This document shows, piece after piece, positions 26,226 through 35,689 of a DNA stretch of 64,000 nucleotides. The translations under genes were made by a program, and so were the position numbers. Origin of the DNA: Streptomyces sp. NBC_00425 (lineage in GTDB: Bacteria > Actinomycetota > Actinomycetes > Streptomycetales > Streptomycetaceae); NCBI RefSeq assembly GCF_036030735.1, contig NZ_CP107928.1, positions 372,001-436,000 on the forward strand, written 5' to 3'. How positions within the stretch are numbered: position 1 is the first letter of the stretch; every line of letters begins with the position of its first letter. The notes below the pieces were generated by a model. The model was not told the DNA's origin, made no database searches, and saw only the letters and a list, made by a program, of their open reading frames with translations.

Positions 26226-28247
26226 ATGACCGAGCATCACCAGGCTGACGCCGACCACGGCGGCCTGACCAGACGTACGCTCACGACGGCCGCGGGCACG
26301 ACCGCCGTGACCGCCTTCCTCAGTGCCGGCAGCGCGGCGGCCCTGCCCGCACAGTCGCCCCCGCGCAATCCCGCCCCGGCGGCGGCCCCGTCCGCCGCGC
26401 GCGGCGCGGACTTCGACCGCTGCCTCGCCGTCGCCCGGGCCCTGCTCGTCGTCGACGACGACGGCCGGCCCCTCGTCCCTGGCTACCGGCGCGTGCTCAA
26501 GGACGGCCTGCCCCGCACCCGGACGACCAGGGCCAAGAAGGTCCTCGTCATCGGGGCGGGCCCGGCCGGCCTCGTCACGGCGTGGCTGCTCCAGCGCGCC
26601 GGACACCACGTGAGCGTCCTGGAGGCCAACGGCAACCGGGTGGGCGGGCGCATCAAGACGTTCCGCCGCGGCGGCCACGAGAAGGCGGCGCAGCCCTTCG
26701 CCGACCCGCGCCAGTACGCCGAGGCCGGTGCGATGCGGCTGCCCGGCAGCCACCCGCTGGTGATGGACCTCATCAGCCAACTGGGCCTGAAGAAGCGGCC
26801 GTTCTACTACGTCGACGTGGACGGCCACGGACGGCCCGCCGCGCACACCTGGATCCACGTCAACGGCGTGCGGATGCGCCGCGCCGACTACGCCCGCTCC
26901 CCCCGGCGCATCAACCGCTCCTTCGGCGTCCCGCGCGCCCGCTGGGACACCCCGGCCGCGGCCATCCTGCGCTCGGTCCTCGACCCGGTGCGCGACGAGT
27001 TCAGCACGCTCGGGCCGGACGGCAAGCGCACCGACAAGCCGCTGCCCGAACGCATCCAGGGCTGGGCCAGGGTGATCCAGCGCTTCGGCGACTGGTCGAT
27101 GTTCCGCTTCCTGACCGAGCACGCGGGCCTGGACGAGCGGACGGTCGACCTGATCGGCACCGTCGAGAACCTCACCTCACGGCTGCCGCTGTCCTTCGTG
27201 CACAGCTTCATCGGGTCCTCCCTGATCAGCCCGGACACCGCGTTCTGGGAGCTGGAGGGCGGCACGGCCGTCCTGCCCGACGCCCTGCTGGCCAAGGTCC
27301 GCGACACCGTGCGGTTCGACCGGCGGGTGACCCGGATCGAGTACTACGACCCCGACCGGGCCGGCAGCGACACCCGGCACGTACGCGCCCGGGGACCCCA
27401 CGTGTGGGTGGACACCGTCTCCGAGGGACGGGGCGGCCCGGTCGTGCGCGAGCAGTTCACGGCGGACGCGGCGGTAGTGACCGTGCCCTTCTCCGGCCTG
27501 CGGCATGTGCAGGTCAGTCCGCCGATGTCGTACACCAAGCGCCGGGCGGTCACCGAGCTGCACTACGACTGCGCGACCAAGGTGCTGCTGGAGTTCAGCC
27601 GCCGCTGGTGGGAGTTCGACGAGGGCGACTGGAAGCGGGAGCTGGGCCGCATCGACCCAGGGCTGTACGACGCCTACCGCGCCGGACGGACCCCGGGCGA
27701 CGGCAGCCTGCTCGGCGCCCACCCGTCCGTCCCGTCCGGCCACGTCACCGCCGGCCAGCGCACCCACTACGCCGCGAACCGCGCCGTCGACCGCGACCAG
27801 CCGGCCGCGGTCGACGTCGTCGGTGGCGGCTCGGTCTCGGACAACGCCAACCGGTTCATGTACCAGCCGTCCCACCCGGTGCCCGGCAGCGCCGGCGGGG
27901 TGGTCCTTGCGTCCTACAGCTGGGCGGACGACGCCCTGCGCTGGGACTCCCTGGACGACGAGGCCCGCTACCCGCACGCCCTGTGCGGGCTCCAGGAGGT
28001 GTACGGCCAGCGGCTCGAGGTCTTCTACACCGGCGCGGGCCGCACCCAGAGCTGGATGCGCGACCCGTACGCCTACGGCGAGGCGTCCGTGCTGCTGCCC
28101 GGCCAGCACACGGAGCTGCTCACGTCCATCCCCGCCCCCGAGGGGCCGCTGCACTTCGCGGGCGACCACACCTCCGTGAAACCGGCGTGGATCGAGGGAG
28201 CGCTGGAGTCCGCCGTGCGCACCGCCCTGGAGGTCCACTCGGCGTGA
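26226..28247 (+). CDS. Tat-exported flavin L-amino-acid oxidase (L-glutamate-oxidase-like)
   Basis: A 673-residue flavoprotein. It begins with a twin-arginine signal ([10 protein letters not shown], Arg16-Arg17) and a Pro/Ala-rich linker. The FAD-binding [12 protein letters not shown] is at about residue 105, followed by [15 protein letters not shown] and the AEAGAMRLP block. Further blocks [29 protein letters not shown] and the C-terminal [19 protein letters not shown] match Streptomyces L-glutamate oxidase closely in order and spacing. The reaction is oxidative deamination of an L-amino acid to a 2-oxo acid, ammonia and H2O2 outside the cell. The substrate (glutamate or another amino acid) is not settled by sequence alone. 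Confidence 0.85.
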   Translation: MTEHHQADADHGGLTRRTLTTAAGTTAVTAFLSAGSAAALPAQSPPRNPAPAAAPSAARGADFDRCLAVARALLVVDDDGRPLVPGYRRVLKDGLPRTRTTRAKKVLVIGAGPAGLVTAWLLQRAGHHVSVLEANGNRVGGRIKTFRRGGHEKAAQPFADPRQYAEAGAMRLPGSHPLVMDLISQLGLKKRPFYYVDVDGHGRPAAHTWIHVNGVRMRRADYARSPRRINRSFGVPRARWDTPAAAILRSVLDPVRDEFSTLGPDGKRTDKPLPERIQGWARVIQRFGDWSMFRFLTEHAGLDERTVDLIGTVENLTSRLPLSFVHSFIGSSLISPDTAFWELEGGTAVLPDALLAKVRDTVRFDRRVTRIEYYDPDRAGSDTRHVRARGPHVWVDTVSEGRGGPVVREQFTADAAVVTVPFSGLRHVQVSPPMSYTKRRAVTELHYDCATKVLLEFSRRWWEFDEGDWKRELGRIDPGLYDAYRAGRTPGDGSLLGAHPSVPSGHVTAGQRTHYAANRAVDRDQPAAVDVVGGGSVSDNANRFMYQPSHPVPGSAGGVVLASYSWADDALRWDSLDDEARYPHALCGLQEVYGQRLEVFYTGAGRTQSWMRDPYAYGEASVLLPGQHTELLTSIPAPEGPLHFAGDHTSVKPAWIEGALESAVRTALEVHSA

Positions 28248-28252
28248 ACCGC

Positions 28253-28291
28253 GCCGGGCGCCGCTCCCCGTGCGAGGGGGCGGCGCCCGGC
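28253..28291 (+). terminator. GC-rich hairpin terminator after the amino-acid oxidase
   Basis: GCCGGGCGCCGC (28253-28264) pairs with GCGGCGCCCGGC (28280-28291). The stem extends inward through CCCC/GGGG with a one-base bulge. It starts 6 nt after the stop codon. Confidence 0.75.
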
Positions 28292-28376
28292 GTCCCGGGA
28301 CAGCACACCTAGTAGGGCTTGGTCATCTTCACTTGTGCATGCCTGTCCACTGCTCTACGAGCGTCGTTGAAATGGC

Positions 28377-28951
28377 GTGACACCTGAGGAGATGGCCGGG
28401 GCCCGGGAGGACCTGGAGGCGTTCGCGGCGGAGTTGTTCGACGGGGTCTTCCGTGCGGATCAGCGGCCGTGGGGGCAGGCGTATGTGCGTGGGCTGCTGC
28501 TGGACGGCCGGCGTAAATCGGTGGAGCCGATGGCGGCCCGTTTCGGTGAGGACGGTAACCGTCAGGCGCTGGCGCACTTCATCACCTCCAGCCCGTGGGA
28601 TCCGGCGCATGGGCGGGCCTGGCTGGCCTGGAGGATGCACGAGGCAATCGGGGCGGAGGCGTTGATCGTCGACGACACCGGCTTCTTGCAAGGAGGAGGA
28701 CGCCTCGACGTGTGTGTCGCGGCAGTACACCGGCACCCCGGGCAAGGTCACCGAATGCCAGGTCGGAGTGTCGCTGCACCTGAGATCATGCCTCGGCTGC
28801 GGTGAACTGGCGGCTGTTCCTGCCCGCTTCCTGGGATCTGGCCTCTCCGGAGGCGGACCCGGACAAGGTCGCCCACCGCACCCGCTGCGGCATTCCCGCA
28901 GGAGCGGGGCATGTGGAGAAGTGGCAGCCGGCCCTGGACATGATCGAGTGA
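28377..28951 (+). pseudogene. IS701-family transposase, frameshifted and truncated
   Basis: The first frame (GTG 28377) encodes EDLEAFAAELFDGVFRADQR and EALIVDDTGFLQGG, the N-terminal part and first catalytic Asp of an IS701-type DDE transposase. A frameshift near 28690 moves homology to CVSRQYTGTPGKVTECQVGV, and a second near 28800 to AVNWRLFLPASWD followed by GHVEKWQPALDMIE, ending at 28951. The second half of the transposase is absent. It is inactive. Confidence 0.8.
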
Positions 28952-29060
28952 AAATCCCAGCTGGATTCGAGATAGCCGGTGAGCCAGGAGTGTGGGCAGA
29001 GGAAACGGCTTTGCGCCCTGTGTGATCGGCATGGATGCTGGCTCGCCGGAGGTACGGAAG

Positions 29061-29549
29061 ATGATCGATGTTGTGTTGAGGCTGTCAGCCCGTGATTTGG
29101 TGCATGCGGACCTGGCGTCGTGCGGGTGGGCAGGGTCTGACCTCCACCTGGCCAGCGTCGCCGAGCAGTTGGAACGTGTCCGGACCGGCGAGGTCGACTA
29201 CCTTGCGGTCTGCCCTGCAACGGACATCCCTGTGGCGAAAGGCGGCATCGACTACGAGGTCAAGAAGGGGGCCGGCACTTTGTGGCAGCTGGCAGTCCAC
29301 CCCGCATTGCAGTCGTGCGGGATCGGCACCTTCCTTGTCGAAGCCGCAGAACTGCGGATCAGGAGCCGCGGTCTGCGGCAGGCCGAGCTCGGTGTGGAGG
29401 AAAGCAACCCCCGGGCGCGTGCGCTATACGAAAGGCTGGGTTATGTCGCGTACGACCGTCAGCCGGACTCGTGGGACGAGCAAGCCCCTGACGGGTCGTT
29501 GCGCCGCTACGAGACGATGTGCACGTTGATGCGAAAGGAACTCACGTAG
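29061..29549 (+). CDS. GNAT-family N-acetyltransferase
   Basis: 162 residues. The ATG at 29061 is preferred because GGAGG lies 8 nt upstream; an earlier in-frame ATG at 29031 has no such site. The acetyl-CoA-binding motif A is present as LAVHPALQSCGIGTFLVEAA (QxxGIG), followed by ESNPRARALYERLGY, the typical motif B. Cytoplasmic; acceptor substrate unknown. It stands alone between IS debris and a broken TniQ-like gene. Confidence 0.8.
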   Translation: MIDVVLRLSARDLVHADLASCGWAGSDLHLASVAEQLERVRTGEVDYLAVCPATDIPVAKGGIDYEVKKGAGTLWQLAVHPALQSCGIGTFLVEAAELRIRSRGLRQAELGVEESNPRARALYERLGYVAYDRQPDSWDEQAPDGSLRRYETMCTLMRKELT

Positions 29550-29689
29550 GCTCAGTCACCCTCGCGGGTCTCAGCGGACGCGGCATCCCAGGTCATGGTG
29601 TCGTCAGATCCGGGCGCCGTACTCCGAGGCTGTCGGCCACGGCGGAGGCTTCTTCCTCGTGGGTGAACAAGTCGTTGCTGGCCTCGGGT

Positions 29690-30370
29690 GCTTCTCGGGT
29701 CGCTCCCCTGCAGGTGAGGCGACGCCGTCGTTCCCCGGACGGATCGCGGACAGGTACGGCCTGACGGTGCGGATTCTGCTGTCGTCGGCTACCGAAGTGG
29801 CTGGCCAGCAGGGCGTCGCAGCGGCTCTCCAGGGCGACAGTGAGGTGTTCTTGAACGCCGCGGCCCGGGCCCCGGTCGCGGCGCCGTGCCATGCGCCGCA
29901 GGTGGGCTTACGCCGCGCGTTGCCGGCCTGGACGCGGGAGGAGCCGCTGGGCCCCTCGAAGGAGCGGCCGGCGGCACGGCTCCGCAGCGGGGTGGAGACG
30001 GTTGCTGCCTGGGGTCCGGCGTGCCCGGGCTGTGCGGCGACGCGGACCGGTCGCGTTGCACCAGCCCGGGTGTGCCTGGCGGCGCACCGGCGAGCCTGCC
30101 CACGCCACCGGTGCTGGCTGATGAGCGTGCCTGGCAGCGGGGCCGTATCGTCGGGTTGGCCGGATGCCCGGAGGTGGTCCAAGCGCAGGAGGATCACCAC
30201 AGGCTGCTGCGCCGCTCCCCCGTCGCCGGTCCGGCGTTCGAGGTCGCCGAGGCGGTCACAGCCTGGTGGTGGACGCAGAAGGGCACCGACCCGGACAGGC
30301 CTGCACGCGGCGCGACTGCACCTTCACGAGAACCGCCAACCGCACCGCTCTCGCCGTCGCGAACAGTGAC
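29690..30370 (+). pseudogene. Degraded TniQ-like zinc-finger gene
   Basis: The frame from about 29700 reads GEATPSFPGRIADRYGLTV, like the start of TniQ-family proteins, then SGVETVAAWGPACPGC and AHRRACPRHRCWL, the Cys/His zinc-binding block. The frame then shifts near 30115-30130 to AWQRGRIVGLAGCPEVVQAQ and FEVAEAVTAWWWTQK. Later sequence decays with no clear end. TniQ relatives are target-selection or DNA-binding partners of transposition systems; Streptomyces carries many solitary ones. Confidence 0.5.
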
Positions 30371-30451
30371 GTCGGCGGGGCCTGCACCTCCGCCTCCACC
30401 CTCTTCCGTACCGGTGGGCACCGGTTTCGGCGCCGGCCCCGGTCGCGCCCC

Positions 30452-31438
30452 CTACGGCAGTGTGCGGGGCCGGGCCGGCGGAGTGCCGGCCACCGCCGCC
30501 TCGTACAGACGCTGGATGTCGGAGCCGAAGTTCGGGCTGTAGGAGACGCCGGCGGTGGGCCCACCCGTCTTCCAGCCGCCTATGCTCCCCACCACCTCGC
30601 CCGTCCCGGTGCGCGCATTGAATTTCGCCAGGAACGGGCTGCCGCTGGTACCGGACCGGTAGTCGCTGCAGACGATGCGGAGATACGACCCGGGGGTGTG
30701 GTCCGTGGGTGTGAACCGTGTCGTGGAGCTGGTGCAGGTCAGCGGTTGCCGATCCGAGCCCGGATAGCCGACCAGCCTGACACGGGCAAAGGCGTAACCG
30801 CGCCCGGTGGCCAGGGTGTTGCCGCCAACGACGTCCTGTACCTGTCGGCCGTCGTCGCGGGCACCTACCTGGACGAACGCCACATCCCACGGCGCGCCCC
30901 TGACATGCCCGCGGTCGTAGTAGCGCTGATCGATCCAGATCCGGCTGCGGTTTTCCGAGCCTGTGGCGACAGGGAAAATTCCGTGCGGTCGCGGGTTGGC
31001 CGCGGTCCACTGCGGCACGAAAGCCATCGAACTGCTCCCGGTCTTGGCGTCCAGACAATGTCCGGCGGTCAGCACAATGTTGTGGTGCGGGCTGTTGATC
31101 ACGCTTGCGGTGCAGAAGTAGGAACCGCTGCCGCGTTGCACGTACATCCGCCCGATCATCGCCAACCCGCCGAAGTGCGAGCTCGTCGGGTGTGCGCCCG
31201 TCAGGCGGCCGGGAAGAGCACGCGGCGACAAGGGCATCCCCGGGACATCAGGAAACGGCTCCGCCTCGGCCATACGCTCGTTGGTCCAGAACTGCCGTGC
31301 TGCCGCAGCCGTCCAGCGCGATGCGGTCGGACCGGCCGCCGCTGCGCCGGCCGTCTCGACCACGGCGGCCGTTGTGATCAGCCCGGCGATCGCGCTGGCG
31401 GTGGCCAGGGAGCGAAGCGCCTTGGTACGTCTGTTCAC
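30452..31438 (-). CDS. Secreted trypsin-like serine protease
   Basis: 328 residues from a GTG at 31438 with a GGGGGGAA ribosome site. A signal peptide (basic start, LATASAIAGLITTAAVV core, cleavage near AGAAAAG) directs export. The catalytic triad is recognisable: His127 in LTAGHC, Asp185 in APWDVAF and Ser265 in SGTSGSP. Cys109/128 and Cys235/257 could form disulfides. The fold resembles V8/glutamyl-endopeptidase-type proteases of Streptomyces. There is a pro-region of about 50 residues before the catalytic domain. Confidence 0.87.
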   Translation of the reverse strand: MNRRTKALRSLATASAIAGLITTAAVVETAGAAAAGPTASRWTAAAARQFWTNERMAEAEPFPDVPGMPLSPRALPGRLTGAHPTSSHFGGLAMIGRMYVQRGSGSYFCTASVINSPHHNIVLTAGHCLDAKTGSSSMAFVPQWTAANPRPHGIFPVATGSENRSRIWIDQRYYDRGHVRGAPWDVAFVQVGARDDGRQVQDVVGGNTLATGRGYAFARVRLVGYPGSDRQPLTCTSSTTRFTPTDHTPGSYLRIVCSDYRSGTSGSPFLAKFNARTGTGEVVGSIGGWKTGGPTAGVSYSPNFGSDIQRLYEAAVAGTPPARPRTLP

Positions 31439-31538
31439 TCGGTGTGTTCCCCCCACAGGTGACCGGACATGATGAACCGACGATAAGGGCGATCACTCGA
31501 TAGTCGAAATGCATGCCGGATGAAGTGGATCGACACTG

Positions 31539-31730
31539 ATGACCGTTTCCAGGACGGCAGTTGAGCGTTCAGTCTGGTGTGGGGACGTCGCTACTGGCGA
31601 CATCGTCGCAGCGGACCGGTCCTGGTTCTTCACCCTGTACTTCGACGCCACGGGGACCGAGCTCGTGGCGTGCAGCGGCGTCAAGAGCGAGCGTCCCTCG
31701 CAGGATGGCGGTCAGCAGCTCCAGCTGTAG
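31539..31730 (+). CDS. Small hypothetical protein
   Basis: 63 residues, ATG at 31539 without a strong ribosome site. The core DIVAADRSWFFTLYFDATGT has strongly GC-biased third positions and a plausible beta-strand pattern, which favours real coding over chance. I do not recognise a family. Its end overlaps the convergent gene at 31712 by 19 nt. It could be a small immunity-like or regulatory protein, but nothing here proves it. Confidence 0.35.
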   Translation: MTVSRTAVERSVWCGDVATGDIVAADRSWFFTLYFDATGTELVACSGVKSERPSQDGGQQLQL

Positions 31731-32167
31731 AGGCCACCACCTGTGTTGACCGCAGACGCTGCGAGCCGGGCGATTCCCTGCAGGACCGCCAGCAGATCAT
31801 CGTCGGTCATGTCGTCCCCCTCTTCGGACCTGAGTCGATTGGTCCAGCGACCTGCAAGGTTCTCCAGTTCGACGGAGGTCGCGTTGGCCAGTGCTCGGGT
31901 CAGCCGCTGCGGCAGAGCAAATACCTCAACGCCATCGTTCAAGGGTGCGGTGACCCACTCCGGCCACGGCCGCCACGCATAGAGCTGCTCAACCGGCGGG
32001 GCCTCGGCCGAAGGCTCCTCGAAGTACATGTCCCATTCGGCAATGGCCGTGTCCGGCTCCATGAAATGGCAGGTCACTGACTCAAAGGCCTCACCAGGCC
32101 CCTGCAGGCGCGTCGCAGCGGCAGTCTCGTCGTCTGGGGCGAGGAAGATCACTATGTATCGGGCCAT
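31712..32167 (-). CDS. Hypothetical protein
   Basis: 151 residues from ATG at 32167 (MARYIVIFLAPDDETAAATR). Acidic, soluble, no signal peptide or membrane segment, with an aromatic-rich middle (VEQLYAWRPWPEWV) and an acidic helix near the C-terminus (SEEGDDMTDDDLLAVLQGIA). I do not recognise a family. Codon use is typical of the genome. The preceding 216 bp up to the multicopper-oxidase stop at 32384 hold nothing else I can identify. Confidence 0.6.
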   Translation of the reverse strand: MARYIVIFLAPDDETAAATRLQGPGEAFESVTCHFMEPDTAIAEWDMYFEEPSAEAPPVEQLYAWRPWPEWVTAPLNDGVEVFALPQRLTRALANATSVELENLAGRWTNRLRSEEGDDMTDDDLLAVLQGIARLAASAVNTGGGLYSWSC

Positions 32168-32383
32168 CTGAGCATGATGGCAGCGGTCGAGCTGACCAGG
32201 GTGACGGATATCGAGGCCAGGTGGCATGTCTCAACCAGTAACAGTGGCTGAGTGTCGTCGGCCGCACCGGACTGTCTGCAGACCGTCCAGACCTCGCGGG
32301 GCATCACGCAGCTCAGGACGCGCACGTGGCGCCGTAGACACGCGGACTCGTCCGGTGGGTGACAGCTTCCAGGCGGGAGCATC

Positions 32384-33904
32384 TCAGTCCGCGTGGCCCG
32401 TGTGGGCCCCGCCCAGCCTGTCCCCCGGTTCCAGGATCACGAACTGGCCCATCAGGCCCTGGTCCTCGTGCTGGAGCAGGTGGCAGTGGTACATGTACGG
32501 CGTTCGCCAGTCGGTGTGGTCGTGGAAGCGGAGGGCGAGGCGGACGGGGGTGTTCGGTGGGGTGTGAACGGTGTCTTTCCAGCCACGCAGCGACTCCGGT
32601 GGGGGCGCGCCGCCGATCGTCAGTACCTGGAACTGCGCGTCGTGTACGTGGAAGTTGTGCGGCGCACCGTCGTCCGCGGTGATCTCCCAGATCTCGGTGG
32701 TGTCCCTGGTGACCGCGAAGTCGATGCGGGCCATGTCCATCTCCCGGCCGTTGATCTGGTTGCCGGAGAGGGAGAACGTGCGGGTCGCCGCGACGGCCGA
32801 CGTGTCGGGCCGGGGTACGTCGGCGAGCCGCTCGGGCAGCGGCGCGGATGGCTTGAGGTGGTTCGCCGCGCGGAGTTGGAGGATGTCGAGGGTGTCGTCC
32901 CCGCCGGCGAAGCGCCGGTTCCACGGGTCGAGGCCGAGTCGGGGAGGGTGGCTGCGCAGTACGAGCCGTTGGCCCGGTTCCGGTGCCACGACGATCTCGG
33001 CGCGTTCCCCGGGAGACAGTTGCACCCGGTTCGTCCGGCATGGCTCGGCGAGCAACCCTCCGTCGGTGGCGACGAGTGCGAAGGGCCGGTCGTCGTCCAG
33101 GCCGAAGCGGTAGACCCGCGTGCTCGACGCGTTGAGCAGCCGAAGACGCACGTGTTCGGTCGTGACGTCGAAGTAGGGGGTGAGCGTGCCGTTGACGCTG
33201 ATGGTGTCACCGACCGGGCCCGCGCCGCTCATCGTCGGGCCGGACTCGTCGAGTCGGTTGTCGGCGTGGAATCTCTTGTCCTGGACGATGACCGGGATGT
33301 CGTCGACGCCGTACCGGTGGGGGAGTTCGTCCGGTCCGGTCGTCGGGTCGTCGACGACGAACAGGCCGGCCACGCCGCGATACAGGTGCCGGGTCGTCCG
33401 TCCGTGCGGGTGCGGGTGGTACCAGAGGGTGGCGGCCGGCTGGTCGATGCGCCAGGTCGGCAACCAGGTGTGTCCAGGCTCGATCGGCTGGTGCGGTCCG
33501 CCATCCATGGCTGCGGGCAGACGCATGCCGTGCCAGTGCAGACTCGTCGCCTCGGGCAGGCCGTTGCGCACCCGCAGCAGGACGGTCTCACCCCGGGCGG
33601 CGCGCAGTGTCGGTCCGAGGTGGGCGCCGTTGACGCCCCAGGTCGCGGTCGGCCGCCCCGGCCGGAACCGGTGCCGGCCGGGGGCGATCCGCAGGTCGAA
33701 GACCCGGCGGCCCGCGCCGTCGCGGCGGCCGCGCGCAAGCGGCGGGACGGCGAGCCGGTTGGTGAAGGAGACCTTTCCGGCGGTGTCGATGTCCGCGCCC
33801 GCCCAGACATACGCCAGGCCGCTCCCGGCCGCGGCGACGGTCGCCGGTATCCCGAGCAGGCCCAGTTTCAGCAGCGTCCGGCGGTCGACGCGTCGCGCGC
33901 CCAT
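32384..33904 (-). CDS. Tat-exported multicopper oxidase (CueO/bilirubin-oxidase-like)
   Basis: 506 residues. The twin-arginine signal is VDRRTLLKLG followed by a hydrophobic core. All four copper motifs are present: LHWHGMRLP, WYHPHPHGR, PHNFHVHD and the T1 site YHCHLLQHEDQGLMG. These bind the type 1 copper and the trinuclear cluster that reduces O2 to water. Likely substrates are phenols or metal ions. Its ATG overlaps the stop of the FAD monooxygenase by 1 nt (TGATG), so the pair is translationally coupled and may act on the same aromatic compound. Confidence 0.9.
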   Translation of the reverse strand: MGARRVDRRTLLKLGLLGIPATVAAAGSGLAYVWAGADIDTAGKVSFTNRLAVPPLARGRRDGAGRRVFDLRIAPGRHRFRPGRPTATWGVNGAHLGPTLRAARGETVLLRVRNGLPEATSLHWHGMRLPAAMDGGPHQPIEPGHTWLPTWRIDQPAATLWYHPHPHGRTTRHLYRGVAGLFVVDDPTTGPDELPHRYGVDDIPVIVQDKRFHADNRLDESGPTMSGAGPVGDTISVNGTLTPYFDVTTEHVRLRLLNASSTRVYRFGLDDDRPFALVATDGGLLAEPCRTNRVQLSPGERAEIVVAPEPGQRLVLRSHPPRLGLDPWNRRFAGGDDTLDILQLRAANHLKPSAPLPERLADVPRPDTSAVAATRTFSLSGNQINGREMDMARIDFAVTRDTTEIWEITADDGAPHNFHVHDAQFQVLTIGGAPPPESLRGWKDTVHTPPNTPVRLALRFHDHTDWRTPYMYHCHLLQHEDQGLMGQFVILEPGDRLGGAHTGHAD

Positions 33905-35097
33905 CAGGCAGCCACCGGGCGGTCCCAGTCGATGTGGTGGTCGTACATCCAGGCGTGCGATGCCGGGTTGGCGAAGTACCGCAGCGCGACGGGCATCATC
34001 AGGTCCCGCAGGACCCGGGCGACCGGACCGGCGGTCTTGCTGTTCGACAGCGTCCGGGAGTACGCCACCACCTTCTCCACGCGCGGACGGCGCAGGCGCT
34101 CGTAGGTCGTGTACGCGGTGGTGGTGTCGGGCGCGTCACGCAGGCACTGGGCGAGTACGACGGCGTCCTCGATGGCCATCGACGCGCCCTGGCCCGCGGA
34201 CGGGGAGGTGGCGTGCACGGCGTCACCGATCAGCGCGGCCGGTCCCCGGTGCCAGACCGGGCTGGTCGGGATGTCGTACACGGGGTAGGCGCCGATCTCC
34301 CCGACGAGGTGGTCGAGGACGCGTGCGATGACGGGTGTGTCGTCGGCGAAGAGGGCGGTGAGGTGGCGCCGCCACCGGTCGGTCGTCATGGCGGCCAGGT
34401 CCCGCCGGTCCGGTTCGTCGGGGCGGTGGAGGTTGGCGAACCAGTAGGTCTCGCCGGACTCTCGGACCAGATAGCCGAAGAACGCCCGCTTGCCGAAGAC
34501 GAGGTGCTGGGTGTCGGTGGTGGGGGCCAGCCCGGTGCCCTCGCTGTAGCCGCCGACGCTGAGCAGTCCGGTGAAGCGGGGCGCCGGCGCGTCGGGGTCG
34601 AGGAGCGCGCGGGTGCGGGAATGGATGCCGTCGGCGCCGACCAGGAGGTCACCGGATGCCTCGGTGCCGTCGGTGAACCGTGCGACCACCCCGGTGGGCA
34701 GGGTCCGGTAGGTGTCGAGGCGCTTGCCGAACACGAGGGGGATGCCGCACGCGCGGACCTGCGCGCGCAGCGCCCGCTGCAGCTCGCCGCGTCGGACGCA
34801 TACGCTCACGGAACCGTCCGGCAGCCGGGTGCCGTTGGCGACCTCGCCGAGCCGCTTTCCCGAGCCGCTCGACAGGACCATGCGGGGAATCGGGACCCCG
34901 TCCACGTGGCGGGTGAGGTCGACACCGATGGCGCGTAGCGCGTCGAGTCCGTTCGAGGCGGTGTTGAGGAACGACCCCACGTAGTCGTCAGGTCGGTCGT
35001 ACGCCTCGTGGACCAGCGGCTCGATGCCCGCGCGCTGCAGCGCCAGGGCCATGGTCAGGCCGCCGATCCCCCCGCCGATGATCAATGCCGTCGTCAT
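33904..35097 (-). CDS. FAD-dependent monooxygenase (PHBH/TetX-like)
   Basis: 397 residues from ATG 35097. Group A flavoprotein motifs are intact: GxGxxG in LIIGGGIGGLTMAL, the DG motif in LLVGADGIHSRTR, and GD in ALIGDAVHATSPSAGQGASM. Such enzymes hydroxylate aromatic rings or antibiotics using NAD(P)H and O2. It leads a two-gene operon with the multicopper oxidase and is divergent from a MarR regulator, suggesting induction by an aromatic or antibiotic ligand. Confidence 0.88.
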   Translation of the reverse strand: MTTALIIGGGIGGLTMALALQRAGIEPLVHEAYDRPDDYVGSFLNTASNGLDALRAIGVDLTRHVDGVPIPRMVLSSGSGKRLGEVANGTRLPDGSVSVCVRRGELQRALRAQVRACGIPLVFGKRLDTYRTLPTGVVARFTDGTEASGDLLVGADGIHSRTRALLDPDAPAPRFTGLLSVGGYSEGTGLAPTTDTQHLVFGKRAFFGYLVRESGETYWFANLHRPDEPDRRDLAAMTTDRWRRHLTALFADDTPVIARVLDHLVGEIGAYPVYDIPTSPVWHRGPAALIGDAVHATSPSAGQGASMAIEDAVVLAQCLRDAPDTTTAYTTYERLRRPRVEKVVAYSRTLSNSKTAGPVARVLRDLMMPVALRYFANPASHAWMYDHHIDWDRPVAA

Positions 35098-35121
35098 TGT
35101 GACGCCGCCCCCTTGGGTGGT

Positions 35122-35157
35122 ATTGTAGTAACACACAGTTATTTAGTTCGCACGAAC
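35122..35157. promoter_or_regulatory. MarR operator overlapping the divergent promoter
   Basis: GTTCGCACGAAC (35146-35157) is a palindrome with 5-bp arms, flanked by further partial symmetry. On the minus strand a TACAAT -10 (35127-35122) lies 17 bp from a hexamer at 35150-35145 that overlaps the palindrome. A MarR dimer here would block the monooxygenase/oxidase promoter and probably its own. Confidence 0.55.
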
Positions 35158-35182
35158 GAAATTTACGAGGAGGATGGCACGG

Positions 35183-35659
35183 GTGTCAAGCGACGCGGAT
35201 CGACGCGGCGAACTGCTCGCCGCGCTGCATCAGGCCGGCCGCGAGCACAGCAACGCGGCGGTGATGTTCCACGCCGCCGTCGGCGCTCGGATGGGCCTGG
35301 GCATGACGGAGGAGAAGACCCTCGATCTGCTGGAGCGGGAGGGGCCGTTTACCGCGGGCGAGATCGTCGCGCGCACGGGTCTGGCGCCCGCGTCGGTGAG
35401 CGGGCTGGTCGACCGGCTGGAGCGCAAGGGCTTCGTCCGCCGGTCACGTGACCACGCCGACGGCCGCCGGGTCATCGTCGAGATCGAGCGGGACCGTGTG
35501 GCGAGCTTCGGTGTCCTGTTCGCCGACTTCGTCTCCGGCCTCGAAGCGCTCTACGCCGATTACACCGACGAGCAGCTCGACGTGATCCTCGACTTCCTCC
35601 GCCGGTCGGCCGCCGTCCAGCAGCGGGCCACGGGCACATTGACCGGGGAGACCGCCTGA
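35183..35659 (+). CDS. MarR-family transcriptional regulator
   Basis: 158 residues. The GTG at 35183 is preferred: GAGGAGG lies 9 nt upstream, whereas the ATG at 35174 abuts the ribosome site directly. The winged helix spans about residues 35-100 (TAGEIVARTGLAPASVSGLV, then DRLERKGFVRRSRDHADGRR), with N- and C-terminal dimerisation helices. MarR proteins release DNA on binding phenolic or lipophilic ligands. It is divergent from the FAD monooxygenase/multicopper-oxidase operon. Confidence 0.88.
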   Translation: MSSDADRRGELLAALHQAGREHSNAAVMFHAAVGARMGLGMTEEKTLDLLEREGPFTAGEIVARTGLAPASVSGLVDRLERKGFVRRSRDHADGRRVIVEIERDRVASFGVLFADFVSGLEALYADYTDEQLDVILDFLRRSAAVQQRATGTLTGETA

Positions 35660-35689
35660 CGACGCCCACGACCCTCCCCCGCCCACGAC

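Noticed and set aside
29659..30369. Treating the TniQ-like frame as an intact gene
   Set aside because: Homology continues in a different frame after about 30120 and the end decays, so it is a pseudogene.
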